Positions 47,096-60,099 of a stretch of DNA of 64,000 nucleotides are shown here, piece by piece; position 1 is the first letter of the stretch; each line of letters begins with the position of its first letter. The DNA is taken from the NCBI RefSeq assembly GCF_030272615.1, contig NC_081412.1, positions 474,362,657-474,426,656 of the forward strand, in the 5' to 3' direction. Source of the stretch: Cryptomeria japonica. Lineage: Eukaryota > Streptophyta > Pinopsida > Cupressales > Cupressaceae. Made by a program: the position numbers and the translations under genes. The notes beneath the pieces were generated by a model. It saw only the letters and a program-made list of their open reading frames with translations, did not search any database and was not told where the DNA came from.

Positions 47096-48016
47096 CTACA
47101 TATGCCGCATGTCTATGGGTTGCAAGAATGGAGGAACATCTAAAAGAGAGGCGATAAGTGATAGCTCTAAGGATGGAGCAATGAAGACCTGCACTTTCAT
47201 AGTGTGAGGCTCATTAGCAACCATCAAAGTAGCTAGAATTATCATGGAAGATGGAGCAGAATTTGAAATATAAATAACAAAACCATCAAATATTTGAATA
47301 AGAATAGAAGCTAAAGGAGTAGAATAAGATACCAAAGACTCACCTTCAGTCTTCAAAGCAGCTTCATGTTTCTTAGCTATTACTTGTGAAAGATGCTTAC
47401 ACTCATGCACAAGCTTGTTCTGACATAGATGGGAACTAGGTAGAGAATAATGAGAAGACTTAATAGCAACTTTCTCCATAGGGGAGGCCATGGATTCTAT
47501 CACTAGTAGAGAAGAAGGCCCAACCAATAAAGTAGGAAGTGCTAAAGAGACAAAAAATTTAGGCTCAATTGTGAATAATTTTCCTCTTTTTTCTCTTGGA
47601 GTACTTAGAGGAATAGGAGGAACCCTTGAAGGATGAGAAAAGAGTGCCAAAGGTGAAGGAGAAGTACATGGATAATTCTTATCCTTTCCATACAAGGTAG
47701 TGAAATGGATATCTACAAGGATGGGATGCTCAAATAGAGAGTAGACCTTACACTTCGGCAACACAGGTGTATTTCTTTTGTTTGTGCTAGGAATGGTCAC
47801 AGGTTCAAAAGACATAAATGTAATTTTTCTAGTCTTTACTGAACAACAATTTCTACCATGCGGAATAGACATGTCCTTAATTCTTGACAAAGAGGGAATG
47901 ATAGATGAATCATGTTGCAATACAAGAGAGTAAAACGATGAAGAGGTAGATGTAGAAGGAGCTAAAGAAACAGTAAGTTGGACCAACTTAGATGATAACT
48001 CCTTAGTCTTATGCAC
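47096..48016 (-). CDS. Hypothetical Ser/Pro-rich ORF of 306 codons
   Basis: This is a long uninterrupted minus-strand frame in a region where chance frames rarely exceed 90 codons. The product is Ser-, Pro- and Leu-rich with a basic N-terminus (MHKTKELSSKL) and no domain I recognise. No gag, RT or integrase motif lies beside it on that strand. It may be the leader ORF of a non-autonomous LTR element, or chance in low-complexity sequence. The start at 48016 is simply the first ATG. Confidence 0.35.
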   Translation of the reverse strand: MHKTKELSSKLVQLTVSLAPSTSTSSSFYSLVLQHDSSIIPSLSRIKDMSIPHGRNCCSVKTRKITFMSFEPVTIPSTNKRNTPVLPKCKVYSLFEHPILVDIHFTTLYGKDKNYPCTSPSPLALFSHPSRVPPIPLSTPREKRGKLFTIEPKFFVSLALPTLLVGPSSLLVIESMASPMEKVAIKSSHYSLPSSHLCQNKLVHECKHLSQVIAKKHEAALKTEGESLVSYSTPLASILIQIFDGFVIYISNSAPSSMIILATLMVANEPHTMKVQVFIAPSLELSLIASLLDVPPFLQPIDMRHM

Positions 48017-48863
48017 TTATCATATTCTTTGTACAATATATCACCATGGGAAAGCATGGTTCCAACTGGAGCAAGACAAAAATGATCAAGTGAGAATCCC
48101 CCATGCGATAGTAGTGACTAATATATATAGTATCTTGGATATTATGCATGAATCCCTAATGAGGAAACTTAAGATATTTATGCAAAACCAAGGGGACCAT
48201 ATCCATTAAAACTATTTATGGGATGCATAACTTGACATGGGATAGGTCAGGCTTAGAAATGACAAAAAATATACTAGAAACTACCTTCGGTCCTTTAAGG
48301 ACTATTAAGGAAGCATTTGAAAGCTATGTTCTATTGAACATATATTTCAATTATTTTTATTGGTTACAAATAGGTTCAATCGAACCTTATTATTTTAGCG
48401 TTTTTTAAATAAAAATGTGCCAAGGGGGTTCGATGAAACCCTGGGTGTTTCTATTGAACTCCTTTCTATTGAACATATGTTCTATCAAAAGTCCTTGTTA
48501 TAAGTCTCACCCCCAAACTCTCTTGGTTTCTGCAAATTTTTGGCCTTTGAAGCTCAAATTGGGGGATTAAATGGATGAATTTTGACAAAACCAAATGCAT
48601 GATAATAGTACTCAAAGTGAGTTTTCCAATGATTATTATTTTAATATATATATTGATTTTATTAAAAAAAATTGTTTTTAGATTTACTAAACATGGGTAT
48701 CACACCAAACATCAACTTTTTAGTTCAATGCTTATGAAAAAATAGTAAAGAAGTGAAAAAAATCCAAAAAATATCTATGCAATAGGTATTGAAGTTCTCT
48801 TTAAACCCAACAAAAAAGAATTTTGATACATATGAAAGAAGTTAGAAGCGACCAAATGAACAT
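48017..48863. other. Intergenic, contains GTTCGAT/GAACCT motif cluster
   Basis: Near 48370-48490 there are repeated GTTC/GAAC phrases (for example GGGGGTTCGATGAAACCC). A second cluster lies at 54088-54200. It may belong to an LTR or other repeat; I cannot set ends. Confidence 0.4.
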
Positions 48864-50260
48864 ATGTCAAAATTACAGTTAACTCAACTTCAAAACTCAA
48901 TAAAATATGAAATATTGAAGATAATGGTAGGACATTGCTTCTATTGTAATCAATATGGTCACAAAGTGAATACTTGCAATATGTTGAGAAGAATGACAAA
49001 ATTTGTCTATAGGACTCCTCTTATGATGATGAATCATATACATTTTTTTAGTTGCAACAAAACTGGCCACGTAGCTAAAATTTGCAGATTAAAGCTGAAA
49101 GAGAAAATCTTGGAGAAAGACCATCGCTTGCTAAATGAAAAACCTAAAACCAAACTTTCTTGGAAACCAAAACAAAGTCTTGCTGAAAAGTCAATGTTTG
49201 TAGAGGTTGTTCTACATGTAAAAAAGAAAGACTTGTTGATCATAGACAATGGTTGTTCAAACCACATGACAAGGGATAAAAGAAAATTTACCAAACTAGA
49301 AGACTTTGATGGAGGCTTTGTAACACAAGGTGATAATTCAGGAGTACAAATAAAAGGTAAAGGAACATTACTTTTGGACAACAAAACACCTATTCATGAT
49401 GGGTATTATGTTGAAGGACTCAAACATAATATTTTAAGTTTGAGTCAAATTTGTGACAATGTCTTTCATGTATCTTTTGACTCTAATGGATGTGAAATTA
49501 GAAAGAAATCAGGAAAATCCATAGCCAAAGGTATAAGAACCAGAAGTAACTTCTATAGTCTATCAAGAACCAAAACTGATAGTAATACATGTATCTATCT
49601 CATGAACCAAGTTGACGAGAGTTGATTATGGCATAAGAGACTTGGACACTTAAACTTTGAAAATCTTGTCAAAGTTAGTAAAAACCAAAATGTTAGAAAT
49701 ATGCCACCCATAAATAAACCTGACAATGACATTTGTAATGAATGTAAACATGGTAAACAAACCAGAGGTAGTTTCAAAACAAAGAATATTTTTCAACCAA
49801 GCCTTTATAGATTGTACACACAAACTTATGTGGACCCAGTATTTACCAAGATCCCTAAATGGAGAAAGATACTTTATGCCTTTTGTGGATGACTTCTCTA
49901 GAATGACCTGGGTAACATTTCTTAGGCACAAAGCTGAAGCTTTCAGTAGATTTAAGATTTTTAAAAAGATGGTTGAGAAAGAGTTAGATTACAAGTTGTA
50001 ATGTTTGATATCCGATAAAGGAGGAGATTTTACCTCTCAAGAAGTTACTGATTACTATGAGCAACATGGTATAAATAGATAGTTTGCAGCAACAAAAACA
50101 CCACATCAGAATGATGTGGTTGAACGAAAGAACATAACAATAAAAGAAATGCCTAGAACACTGCTTCTCAGTGTTGGTCTACCAAATACATTCTGGAAAG
50201 GGTGAGAACTCATTATACTCCTTATGAACTTTGGTATGGTAATTCTAGTAGAAGAATGTT
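48864..50260 (+). pseudogene. Ty1/copia retrotransposon gag-protease-integrase, truncated
   Basis: In order: a first zinc knuckle CFYCNQYGHKVNTC (48936-48977), a second with its first Cys lost (FFSCNKTGHVAKIC), a protease whose active site reads DNG instead of DSG (near 49246), the GAG-pre-integrase HHCC module (LWHKRLGH ... CNECKHGK, 49629-49760), and the integrase core with FVDDFSR, SDKGGDF and VVERKN (49880-50130), so D, D and E are all present. A stop near 49622, a frameshift near 49850 and stops near 49999 and 50080 break it. It reaches TPYELWYG near 50218 and then stops; reverse transcriptase and RNase H are missing. Confidence 0.88.
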
Positions 50261-50445
50261 TTGCATCCTTCTAGATTATGAAGATGATGATGTGAAGATT
50301 TAGATATAATTTTTATGTTTTATGAACGATGTACTATCAGGCGTGTAGGTCTTCTAATTTCTTAGATGATGAGGTTACTTGTCTCTATTTTCTAACATTA
50401 GGGTTTTCTATTTAATATTGGTTTTCAAATTACTTGGTGGCTTTT

Positions 50446-50705
50446 GAATATGTAGGTTCAACGGTTGTGATTTGGAGGACATGTTCATTTGGTGTGTACA
50501 GTATTCCAGTTCAACTTTCAAGTGTTATTTTTTTTTTCCACAAGTTAGTTATGTTGGTATGTGCTCGACATCCTTTTGGATATGTGGATTCAATAGTTAA
50601 AATTTGGAGGGCATGTCATTTGGTTTGTGTTGTATTCTAGTTCAACTTTCAAGTTTTAGTTTCTTTCCACAAGTTAGTTATGTCGGTATGTGCTCAACAT
50701 GCTCT
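50446..50705 (+). repeat. Tandem repeat, two units of 132 bp
   Basis: The units share AGTTCAACTTTCAAGT and CCACAAGTTAGTTATGT, at a constant offset of about 132. Confidence 0.9.
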
Positions 50706-51754
50706 ATTGTGTTGAGTCTCAATTGTTTTGGTTGATCTATCTTGTTTGGATTATGCTCTTTTAGTCTAGATGAGCTTTGGAGGATGATTTAGAGTGTTGA
50801 TATGGATCTCACCATGGTATGTGGTCATCCAAACTCAGTAATTTGTATTGGAATATGCTCTTGGACCTTCCAGTTGATGTGTTTCATTATCTTTCTACAC
50901 ACTTCATTTGGTGTCAACCTTGGATATTTTGGCAGCATGTATAGTTCATTGGAATATACTTGAATGAATGTATTATGATTTGCTTGGGTCCCCTTTATCT
51001 CCTAGAGAGGATTGAAGTGATTGTTTTAGGTTTAGATGGCCTAATTTATGTAATATTTTTTATTTTGTCTTTGGCTGACCTAATTGAAGGTTTTGATAAA
51101 AAAATTGTATATGAATTTATGTTTGTATGTGTTGAGATATGGAATGTGTGTGAATAATTTGTGAAGTGAGTGAGAATAATATTCAAGAAGATTTGGTGTT
51201 GATGATGTGCAAAATTTAGTTGAGAAGTTTCTTGATAGTAATATCTTCAAAGTGATAGTGATTTGAGATAGTATTTGTGATCAGATTTGTTTGTCATGAT
51301 ATATGTTTCTTGACATTGAGATTCAACATCAATTTAATGATCAAGAGATCCCTCTCATTTTAGTTTCATGTATGTATTTGTTCTACTAGTAGATAGTGAG
51401 TCTATTGGTAGACTTTTGTATCTTGCCCTAAGATAGTGCATCTTAGTTCTAGAAGTCTCCTTGTATCTTTCCATAAGGTTGTGTGTCATATCTTTACAGC
51501 TCCATCAGGTGCATATTGATCCTTGGTAGTGAGCATAAAATCTTGTAATCAATTTTATTATATTGTAAGTGTGAATCTCACGATGGTTTTTCTCTCATAG
51601 GTTTTTCCAAGTAAATTTGGTGTTCATGTATTGAATATGCTTTATAATTTCATGCAACTTTGCAATTGTAGTATAAGATTAATTGTTATATGGATATGAA
51701 AAGAATTATCCAAATTGATTGACTCCCCCTCTCAATCCTACGTTGTGTTCAACA
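50706..51754 (+). mobile_element. Possible 3' LTR of the truncated copia element
   Basis: The stretch ends TTGTGTTCAACA at 51743-51754 after a CCCCCTCTCAATCC block, a sequence style common at copia LTR ends. The start is not identifiable and no second LTR is present, so this is tentative. Confidence 0.3.
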
Positions 51755-54636
51755 ATATGTAATGCAATAGGCTCCTACTGGAGATAAATATTTAATAAAT
51801 AATGGGACATTATGTATATTAAAAATATTGGAATGAGTCATACTTTTTAGTGTTTAACTTGTCAGATATGAATAGTTAATGCAAATATAGTATTGAAAGA
51901 AGAATGACATAACATACAAAAAAATATGTTTGGAAAATACATCATAACCCAATAGGGTGTAGGGTAACATGTAAAAATCTCTATGATACTCTATACTTAA
52001 AATTTATTATTCTTGAGGTTGCTCAGTTGATTCCACATTTTAGGGGAAATTAAAGAAAATAGGCTCCATGATCTCCAATGTGTTTAATGTTTTTAAGCAC
52101 CCAAAGAGGAGATGTGGCAAACCTTAGTTTTTTCTATTATGTTATCAAGTTATTAAGTTTCTTAGAATTTTCGACCTCTCAAGTATGCTATGGTAGAGAT
52201 ATTTTACCTTCATCAATCAAAGAATCTACAAAAATATATCTTATATATAATTTAGCTATTGATATCACTTAATCAATACTATTTAGGGATCCTAACATTT
52301 TGAGATTTTACTTCAAATTTTACTAAAATTGATGTTAATTCTAGGTCTTCAATATTTATCATATTTAAACATAATTACTTCTATAAAGACAAAAAGCATG
52401 ACTTTATTGGTCTATCCCTTAAATGGTACTTCATGCATCACTCAATTGATTTCTTTCTAACTTGATTTATGCAATAATGGACAATCATAGTGTTAGCCAC
52501 CTATGTTGAACTAATTTTCTACATTGTACCTAGATAAACCTTCATTGTAATACACACAACAAATGAGTGGAATCATATTTTTTATAATTTAATGATTCAC
52601 AACATATAAAATATAACTAAATAATAATATTTAAATTTTCATACATTGAAATAGATATATAACATAATGAATTATTTATTTGAGAAAAGACCACTATAAA
52701 CTTTTTTGTTTCTTTCTGACAGGATTAACATGAGATACTAGATATCAGAAAATTAAGAACCTATTTGTTAGATTAATATTAATGTCTCACTCTTAGATCA
52801 TATTATCTTATTTCAGTGCTTCATCGTTGTATTTGTATACATTCAAATTAGCATCACAAGTAAGGGTTTCCTTCTTCTATACCCGACGTACCCATTGTAA
52901 ATGCTATTATAAACACCACACAATAATATTTTTGCTATTTTCTTTTATGTTATTTTTTATCACAAAAAGGTTTGCACATTTAAAGGGTAGTTTGAAAGTT
53001 TCACAAGTGTGGCACCTCAATTTAACTTTGCAACCTATAAAAAAACCTCCAAGATTTTAGAATCTGACTCTTGATTTTAAGAGGGGAATGGAAAAGGGAA
53101 GAAGGAAAAGAAATGAAAAAGTTAAACTAAGGTGATACACCAAAAGAAAATCTTTTACAACACTCTAATTCCCTTTTGTGGAAATCATTTGAAAAAACAC
53201 TGATTCTCAAAGGTCAGAATGTCACACCACAACTCTTCATTGTTGAGAGGAGAAGCGTGAACTCACAATAATGGTTCCCACTTTTTTGCCAACTTTGACA
53301 GTGAGATGAACATTTTAAAAAATATCTTCACTTTCCGACACCTATAACTTTTAAACCATTAAGAATTTGAAGATGATGTAAATTAGTGATTTGTAACATC
53401 TTGTCTGCAGATTCTAAATATATTTTTTTCAATTTTATTTTAAGAAAATTGTTTTATTTTTTTCATGTCCCTCGAAAAGTAGTTTTTTACAGCAAACATC
53501 ATTTTTAATAGCGATCTACATTCCAAAATGCATAACTTTTTTTCTATAAATGATAAAATCTCAATTCTTTTGAATTTTGGTTTGTAACATCAATATACAG
53601 TGCATAAAGTTTGTTTGATAGTGATATGTTGAATATTTTTCATTTTATTAAGTTTTCAAGTCTAACTAATTAGAATTTAGGCATAGTTGTACGTTTGAAC
53701 ACATAATTTGTTCGATATATATCAAAATTCAATTTTATTTTATTTTTTGTTAGAAAGAAGACATCAATATATAGTGCATAGATATTTTTCAGATTTTTTT
53801 TGAATTATTTTACTATTTTTCCGAATGCATTGAATAGAGAAGTTCATGTTCATTGAAAAATCAATATTTCGTAAAATTGAAAAAACAAGATCATAATAAA
53901 CTCACAATGTAATAAAATTATAGTAATTGAAAATCTTGCTTTGAGCACTGCCATCCTACATTTTTGGTTTGTCAATATTATTTCATTTGAGCCTTGCACC
54001 AGACGTTTCAAGGCCAAAATATCTCAGAAGTTTGAAGAGATTAGGGGAGACATGTCTACAAAATATGTTCACACAAACATAGGTTTGTATGAAGGGGGTT
54101 CGATCGAACCCTAGGTAGTTCTCTCAAACTAGTGTTCGCTAGAACACCGTAGGCACAAACAACCACATAACTAACATGTTCATACGAACATGCCATTTTG
54201 TAATGGCCGACATTCGTATGAACCCTAGCCGACGCAAAAATATATATTTTTTACAATTAACAATCTCATATAAATATAAATGTTTTATTTCATTTTTTCA
54301 AACATGAATTATCAAAGTATTTCGTAATTTTTTATAAAAAGAAGACATTTTAAGGGCGACAATCTGAAGGTCATTTTAAGGGTGACAATTTTAAGTCATT
54401 TGAAGATATTTTAAGGTTTTCAAGATCATTTTAAAGGCATGAGGAACAAGAGTACAAGGCAAAATAAGACTTCAAGGAAGTATTCAGGTGACATGGAACA
54501 AAGATATCTAGAACTGAGAAACCAAAAATATTATGCACGTATGTATCTTTACTTCATTTCTAATTAATTTTACATGTATTGCGTACCTAAAATTGTGTTT
54601 ATTTAATTAGTTAAATATTTTTTATGTAATAATTTT
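51755..54636. other. AT-rich intergenic stretch
   Basis: No gene is supported. A phrase ACATCAATATAYAGTGCATA occurs at about 53588 and 53760. A GTTCGATCGAAC palindrome sits at 54093-54104. Confidence 0.45.
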
Positions 54637-55085
54637 ATGAAAATTAGATTTGTAACATTGCGAAAATGCCTCTGCATGCGAAAAAGTGATGCAATGCATC
54701 GACATCCTTTTTCGAGCGTTCTTATCCACCGCGAGGAAATTTCAAAGGCTCTCCAAATCGTTTCATTGTTTTGGCTAATAACTCCGGGACTGAGGATCTT
54801 GGAAGGGTCATATCACGGACCCGCGATCAAGAGGCCTTTTTTGCAAAAAAAAAATACTCTTTGGTTAATGCGGTTAGGGCTCCCCCCCCTCTTTTCAAGG
54901 GCTGGGATCAGGATTGACATTTGGTGAGCCGCAGAAATAACAGGGCTTTAGGGCAACCAAACAGCCCCAAATAGAATTCCAGTCGTTGTCGGGAGGAGGG
55001 TTTTGTAAAACCTATCCAATCAAAGAGTTCCTCTACTTACCATATTTTTCCTTCATGAAAATCTTTGGGTAAATTTTCGGAGGAT
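54637..55085 (+). other. Probable 5' untranslated/promoter region of the plus-strand LINE
   Basis: This region is richer in G and C than its surroundings and leads into LINE ORF1. The frame at 54637-54927 has no recognisable product. I infer the role from position only. Confidence 0.4.
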
Positions 55086-56692
55086 ATGGAAACCCCTGGT
55101 TGTCACAATTCTAAGGAAGTCGAGCACCCATTGTCAGATCTACCTTCAAATTCCCCAGCTTCTCCTAACACGTTGGTCATTGAATTGATAATCATACCCA
55201 GGCCAGGTATCAAATGCATTGCAGCAATAGAATGATCTTTTCTCGATGGAAAGGTTGGGGGATCTCATCTGAACAAATTGCCAATGGGTTGTCATCTTCC
55301 TTCAATAACCAAGTAAAAATTGACATCCTTCCTGATAATTTCTTAGCTATTGAATGTGGTAATCAGAGTCTAAGAAATTCATTGTTAAATGGGGATATAT
55401 TAACATTTAAGGGTCTAGGGTTTGATTACTGGGAATGGCAACCTCTCTTTCTCCCATCTCAATTCAATTCTTGCATGGTTAATAGAGTAATTTCACTGGA
55501 TAAATTTCCTGTAGAATTGTGAAATAATGACTTTTTAAGAATAATAGCCAACAAAATAGGTAAATTTGTAGAAGTCAAAAAATCAGCCCTAAGCTTCTTT
55601 AACCAACTCCTAATTGTTAAAATGAATATTAACATTAAATCTTTAGAGCCTATAACTCTGAAATGCAATAAATCTTGTTTAACACTAGAATTACCCTTTT
55701 ATAATGGTTCTTTTGAAGATTCTATGCCAAGGAAGATCCCCTTCGAGAAACCTTTCCCTAAATCATTGCTCATGTCTAATGGCACACCATTCAGTTTCAT
55801 GGAAGGAGGGGGTTTCACCCTAGAGGGCTATAAGATTGATAATAACCCTAATCTCACCTCAGACCTATGCCCTCATAGCTCCCCTGTTAAGCCCTATCGC
55901 TCCCCTCTTCCTCCACTGCTAACTATAAATACACCTATAGATGACTCTCTTCTCAAGGATCGAGATCTAGAAGATGGTGAAATCAATGAGGTTATCCCTC
56001 AGAAAGAGCAGCTTGGTCTAACAAATATGTCATCATCTAGCTCTCTCATTCCACTAGAAAAGTTGAATCCCTTGGGGTCTCTCCCTTTAATTGAACTAAT
56101 TACCTCTGAGCAATTAGCAGTGATGGATAGGCTTTCCCTGGATCCAGGATTGGCATCCTTGCAGGATCATCCAATCTCTCTAGCCTCAAGATTGGAGGGC
56201 TTTGAGGAGGCAAAGGCTCTCTCTCCACCTTTGAAAGCTATTTCTAATAAAATTGTAGAATCTGAGAGTGATCGTGTGGCTAGGGAAGTTAACATCATTG
56301 CCAATTTTGTAGGGGAAGAAGTAGTAAACGACCTCATGGATCAATTGGTTTCTGAAATTTGTGATGATGAGGAGTTGGAAAGACAAAGGGATTTCTTAGT
56401 CAAAACTCTAGTGGATGTTACTAGAGTCAATTTAGAAATAGATGATATATTTATAGCATTAGATAACTTAGAAAACAATAACCCAAATACTCTTGGCATT
56501 CTCAGCTCTGACAGAATCAAAGACTCTCTTGACTATGCTAAACACAGTAAGAGAAGAGGTAGGAGATCCCTTGCTGAACTAAGATCAAAGGATGGAGATG
56601 CCAAGGGTCAGGCTAAAATATCTACTCTTTTTAATGCAGGGAGGGGAAGTTCCTCCCCAGAGAGCCATGAAAATTATAACATGGAATGTTAG
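55086..56692 (+). pseudogene. LINE ORF1 with DUF4283-like domain (two lesions)
   Basis: The ATG at 55086 opens a frame that must shift near 55225 to continue. From 55214 one frame runs to 56692 with a single stop at 55520 (TGA where Trp is expected in LDKFPVELxNNDFL). The segment FDYWEWQPLF to NKIGKFVEVK resembles the DUF4283 nucleic-acid-binding domain of plant LINE ORF1 proteins. The C-terminal 350 residues are acidic and Ser/Pro-rich, with no zinc knuckle. The end overlaps the ORF2 start by 26 bases. Confidence 0.75.
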
Positions 56693-58159
56693 GGGTCTGA
56701 ATGCCCCTAACAAACAGTGCATCTTAAAGTGCTACATCTCTGATTCTAAACTAGATATAATGTTAATCCAAGAAACCAAAATGAACTCCTCTAAGATAGT
56801 CCTTTTTGAGAAAAAAACTAGGCGTTAGACAACTAAAGCACTCCCCTGCTATAGGGGCCTCAGAGGGCTTAGCCATCATTTGGGACTCTAGATTCATCTC
56901 GTTTACACCTCTAGAGATTAAGAAAAATTGGATGGGAGGAGAAGTAGTAAGTTATAAAAATAACCTAAGATTCAAATTGATTAATGTTTACGGTCCTATC
57001 CTAAATAGGGATAAGGCTAGGGTGTGGGTGGAACTGGAGTCTTTCCTCAGAAGTTTCCCAAATGATGTATGCATCATTGGGGGAGATTTCAATGCTATCA
57101 CTAATGTAGCAGACAAAAGAGGAGGTAGCGACAAACTTCCTCCAACAGCAATAGATTTCAATCATTGGATCAATAGGAACTCCTTGTTGGAAATCCAAAC
57201 GGTAGAAAATGCCTTCACCTGAAACAATAGAAGGCTTGGTTTCTGTAACATTGTTGAGAAACTAGATAGGTTCTTTATCCATGGGGGGCTCTCAGAGCTT
57301 AACTTTACCTTGACTGCAGAACCCCTCCCTTTAGAAGGATCTGACCATTTTCCACTCCAACTAATTTTATTATCTAACCACTCCCCTAAAAAATGTCCCT
57401 TCAAATTTGAGAGCATGTGGTTTAGAGATGATAACTTTTTAAACTTAATTGAGAACTGGTGGAGAAGCTCTGTTTTATCTAGTTTGAAGATGTTTATTAT
57501 CACAAGCAAGTTAAAGCTTATCAAAAGGAAGCTCTTAGAATGGAATAGGACTAATTTTGGAAATATTTTCGATAAAAAACACCTAATAGAAAATGATCTT
57601 AAGAATGTTAACATTGAGGTTCTTGAGAAGGGGATGGATGAACATCTCTTCCTCAAAGAAAAGGCTCTACTCTCTAAGTATGAAAAGACACTCTCAAATG
57701 AAGAGATCTTTTGGAAACAAAAATCGAGGGAGACTTGGTTGAGTGATGGGGACCAAAATACTAAGTTTTTCCACAATAGTACTAAGCAGAGGCGATGGCT
57801 CAATCGAATTTCTAAAATTAATAAGAATTGTCAGGGTTCCATCCTATCTAAATCGGATGATGTTGCCTCTGAGGCAGCAAGGTTTTTTGATAAAATCTTA
57901 AACAATATTGAAGGATCCAACCTCAAAGGCCAACTCAATATTATCAAGAATCTTCCAAAACTCATTAACGATGACCACAACAAAATATTGTCAAAGAAAT
58001 TCTCTGAGGAAGAGGTTAAATCTATCCTTATGAAGATGAATCCTGACAAGGCCCCGGGCCCAGATGGCTTCCCCACTAGCTTTTTCCAAAAATGTTGGGG
58101 TTTTATGGGGATAGAGATCACGGATGCCTTAGAAGGTATTAGGAACTCTGGTAAGATTC
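56667..58159 (+). pseudogene. LINE ORF2, 5' part: endonuclease and RT start, interrupted by an LTR insertion
   Basis: The start is ATG at 56667 (MKIITWNVRGLN). The endonuclease motifs are intact: WN, QETKM, GGDFNAI near 57082 and GSDHFPL near 57340. A frameshift in an A7 run near 56812 and one TGA at 57220 (FTxNNRR, where Trp is usual) are the only lesions before 58159. RT fingers begin with MNPDKAPGPDGFP near 58040. The coding continues at 63720 after the inserted LTR, and the codon frame is restored if the insert and one target copy are removed. This is the younger and better kept of the two LINEs. Confidence 0.92.
58155..58159. other. Left target site duplication GATTC of copy B
   Basis: Pairs with AATTC at 63720-63724, one mismatch. 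Removing the insert restores GKILKEIN in LINE ORF2. Confidence 0.85.
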
Positions 58160-60099
58160 TGTAGTACCCCTTCTCGATCAAACTTATTAGACTTATATTT
58201 TGTTGCAGTTTACTTTTCAGTTGATGCATTATTGCTAAACATTGTTCAGACATATTGGATATTATTTCATATTTATCTAGATATGAGATGTATGAGTTAT
58301 TTTAAGTATTTCAGTACTTGTGATTGTAGCATTTATGGATTATTGCATGGTACTGACACTTTACTTTATCTATGTGATGTGTCATATATATGTTGTGTGT
58401 TTGCGATTGTATTGGATGTAAGGGGATGATTTTCCTTCACTCACTTCGGTGAAACAGGGAACGTCGTGATTCTCCTTCATCGGTGTGTGTGTCGTGTACT
58501 CTATATTTATATATATGCATGTGTGATTCGATGATGCAGGATATTGTAGGTACAATTATCGGCTAGGTATGGGGTATCGTCTCCACCTAGCTTCACAGGT
58601 CTGAGCATGCCTTATATGTCCGATGGGAGTGGAGGAGATAGTTGTTCACCCTAATTCTTACCCTCAGTCTACTCTTGTGAGTGTTGTCAGTCAATCATCT
58701 ATTCCTTTTGTTTGCCCTTCGAGTCTTCTTGTATTTCCTCGGTTTGTGTGCCATAGTCATTTGATTATTTATTTAAGTCATCATTTCATTGTTGGTATAA
58801 GTAATTTATACATTATTATGCCTTTATGTCTTGAACTTAGATTATTTAGTTAATTTATTAGATTTAAATCTATAGTTGTTTTATTTTGGAAAAGTAACCA
58901 TGCTTAAATCAAATGGAAAAAATAAAATAAAGAAAGTTAATTCTATTGCTTTTAGATTAAAAGAAAAATAAAAATAGAGTTAAATTATTGATTTTCACTT
59001 TTGTTGAAAAGTTAATTAAATTTCATTATGGGAGAAATGTATTTTTTTTCAAAATAAGGAAATTTCCATTTACTTTGGAAGGAAAATAGAAAAAGTCATT
59101 TTGTTTATTAAATGTTTTTCATGAGAAAAATATTTCAACCTAAAAGCTTAGGTTAAAATATTTTCCCTATTTATCCCTAAGAATATTTTTGAAAGAGAGG
59201 CTTGTTTTTGGAAGAAAATGCTTATTTTTGGGAGGAGGAAAATTCTGGAAAAATTGTTTTGAAAGGAAGATTTTGGTTTTGGTCTGGTAATTTGTTGAAG
59301 GATAGAAGCTCACAAATTTCTTCCAAGAAGCTCCACAGGTTGGATGGTTTCTACTTTGTGGTTTTAAAAATATATGCTTCTTTCCCTTCTTCTGGGTGTT
59401 GTTAAAAGTTTGATTAAATGAGTGTTGTGTTATGGATTTTGTTTGCTATGAGGTTTATGAAAAAATCCCAATCAATTTTGTTATTAAAATGCAATTTCAA
59501 TCTCTCCCAAATCAATTTCATGAAAAGTTTTGGTTTAAAAATCCATTCTTCATTTTGATTATGCAAAGGATTTCATTTCCTGTTGATTGTAGCTTTTAAT
59601 TTTTGTGATTTTGGGTAGAGTCATGCTGGCAAAATTTTGCCAAGAAATTCCCCTCATGTCTTCAATTGTAGAAAAAAAAAAATCTTCCTAGTAATTTCCA
59701 AAATTGGGGAAAAATTCTGAGTTAAATTCTCCTTGTTCTATTCTTGTTTTGGCAAAAATTCCAATTGGGGGATGGCAAACAATTTATTTCCTAGCCAATT
59801 TGAATTTGGGAATGAATTTGTTTGTTTTGGGAAACTAATTCTTATCTCTGTTTTGTCTTAGAGATTTCTCTTGCTAGTAAAATTTCATTCCCAGTTATAA
59901 AGATTTGATTTATCAATTTTGTTCTATTTTCAAAAAAAAAAATTAATTGAAGTTGTTTTCTTATACTCTGGTATCTTAGAGTGGGCTTTTATCAGAGATT
60001 TTTATCTCTGTCAATTCATGGAACATGAATTGAGTTTATAAAAAAAGAAATTTAAATTAAATTGGTGAAGGAAAAAAAAAATTTAATAACAAATTTTGG

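Noticed and set aside
54637-54927. 96-codon frame with organelle-like composition
   Set aside because: I considered a plastid or mitochondrial insertion but recognise no organelle gene; it fits the LINE 5' region.
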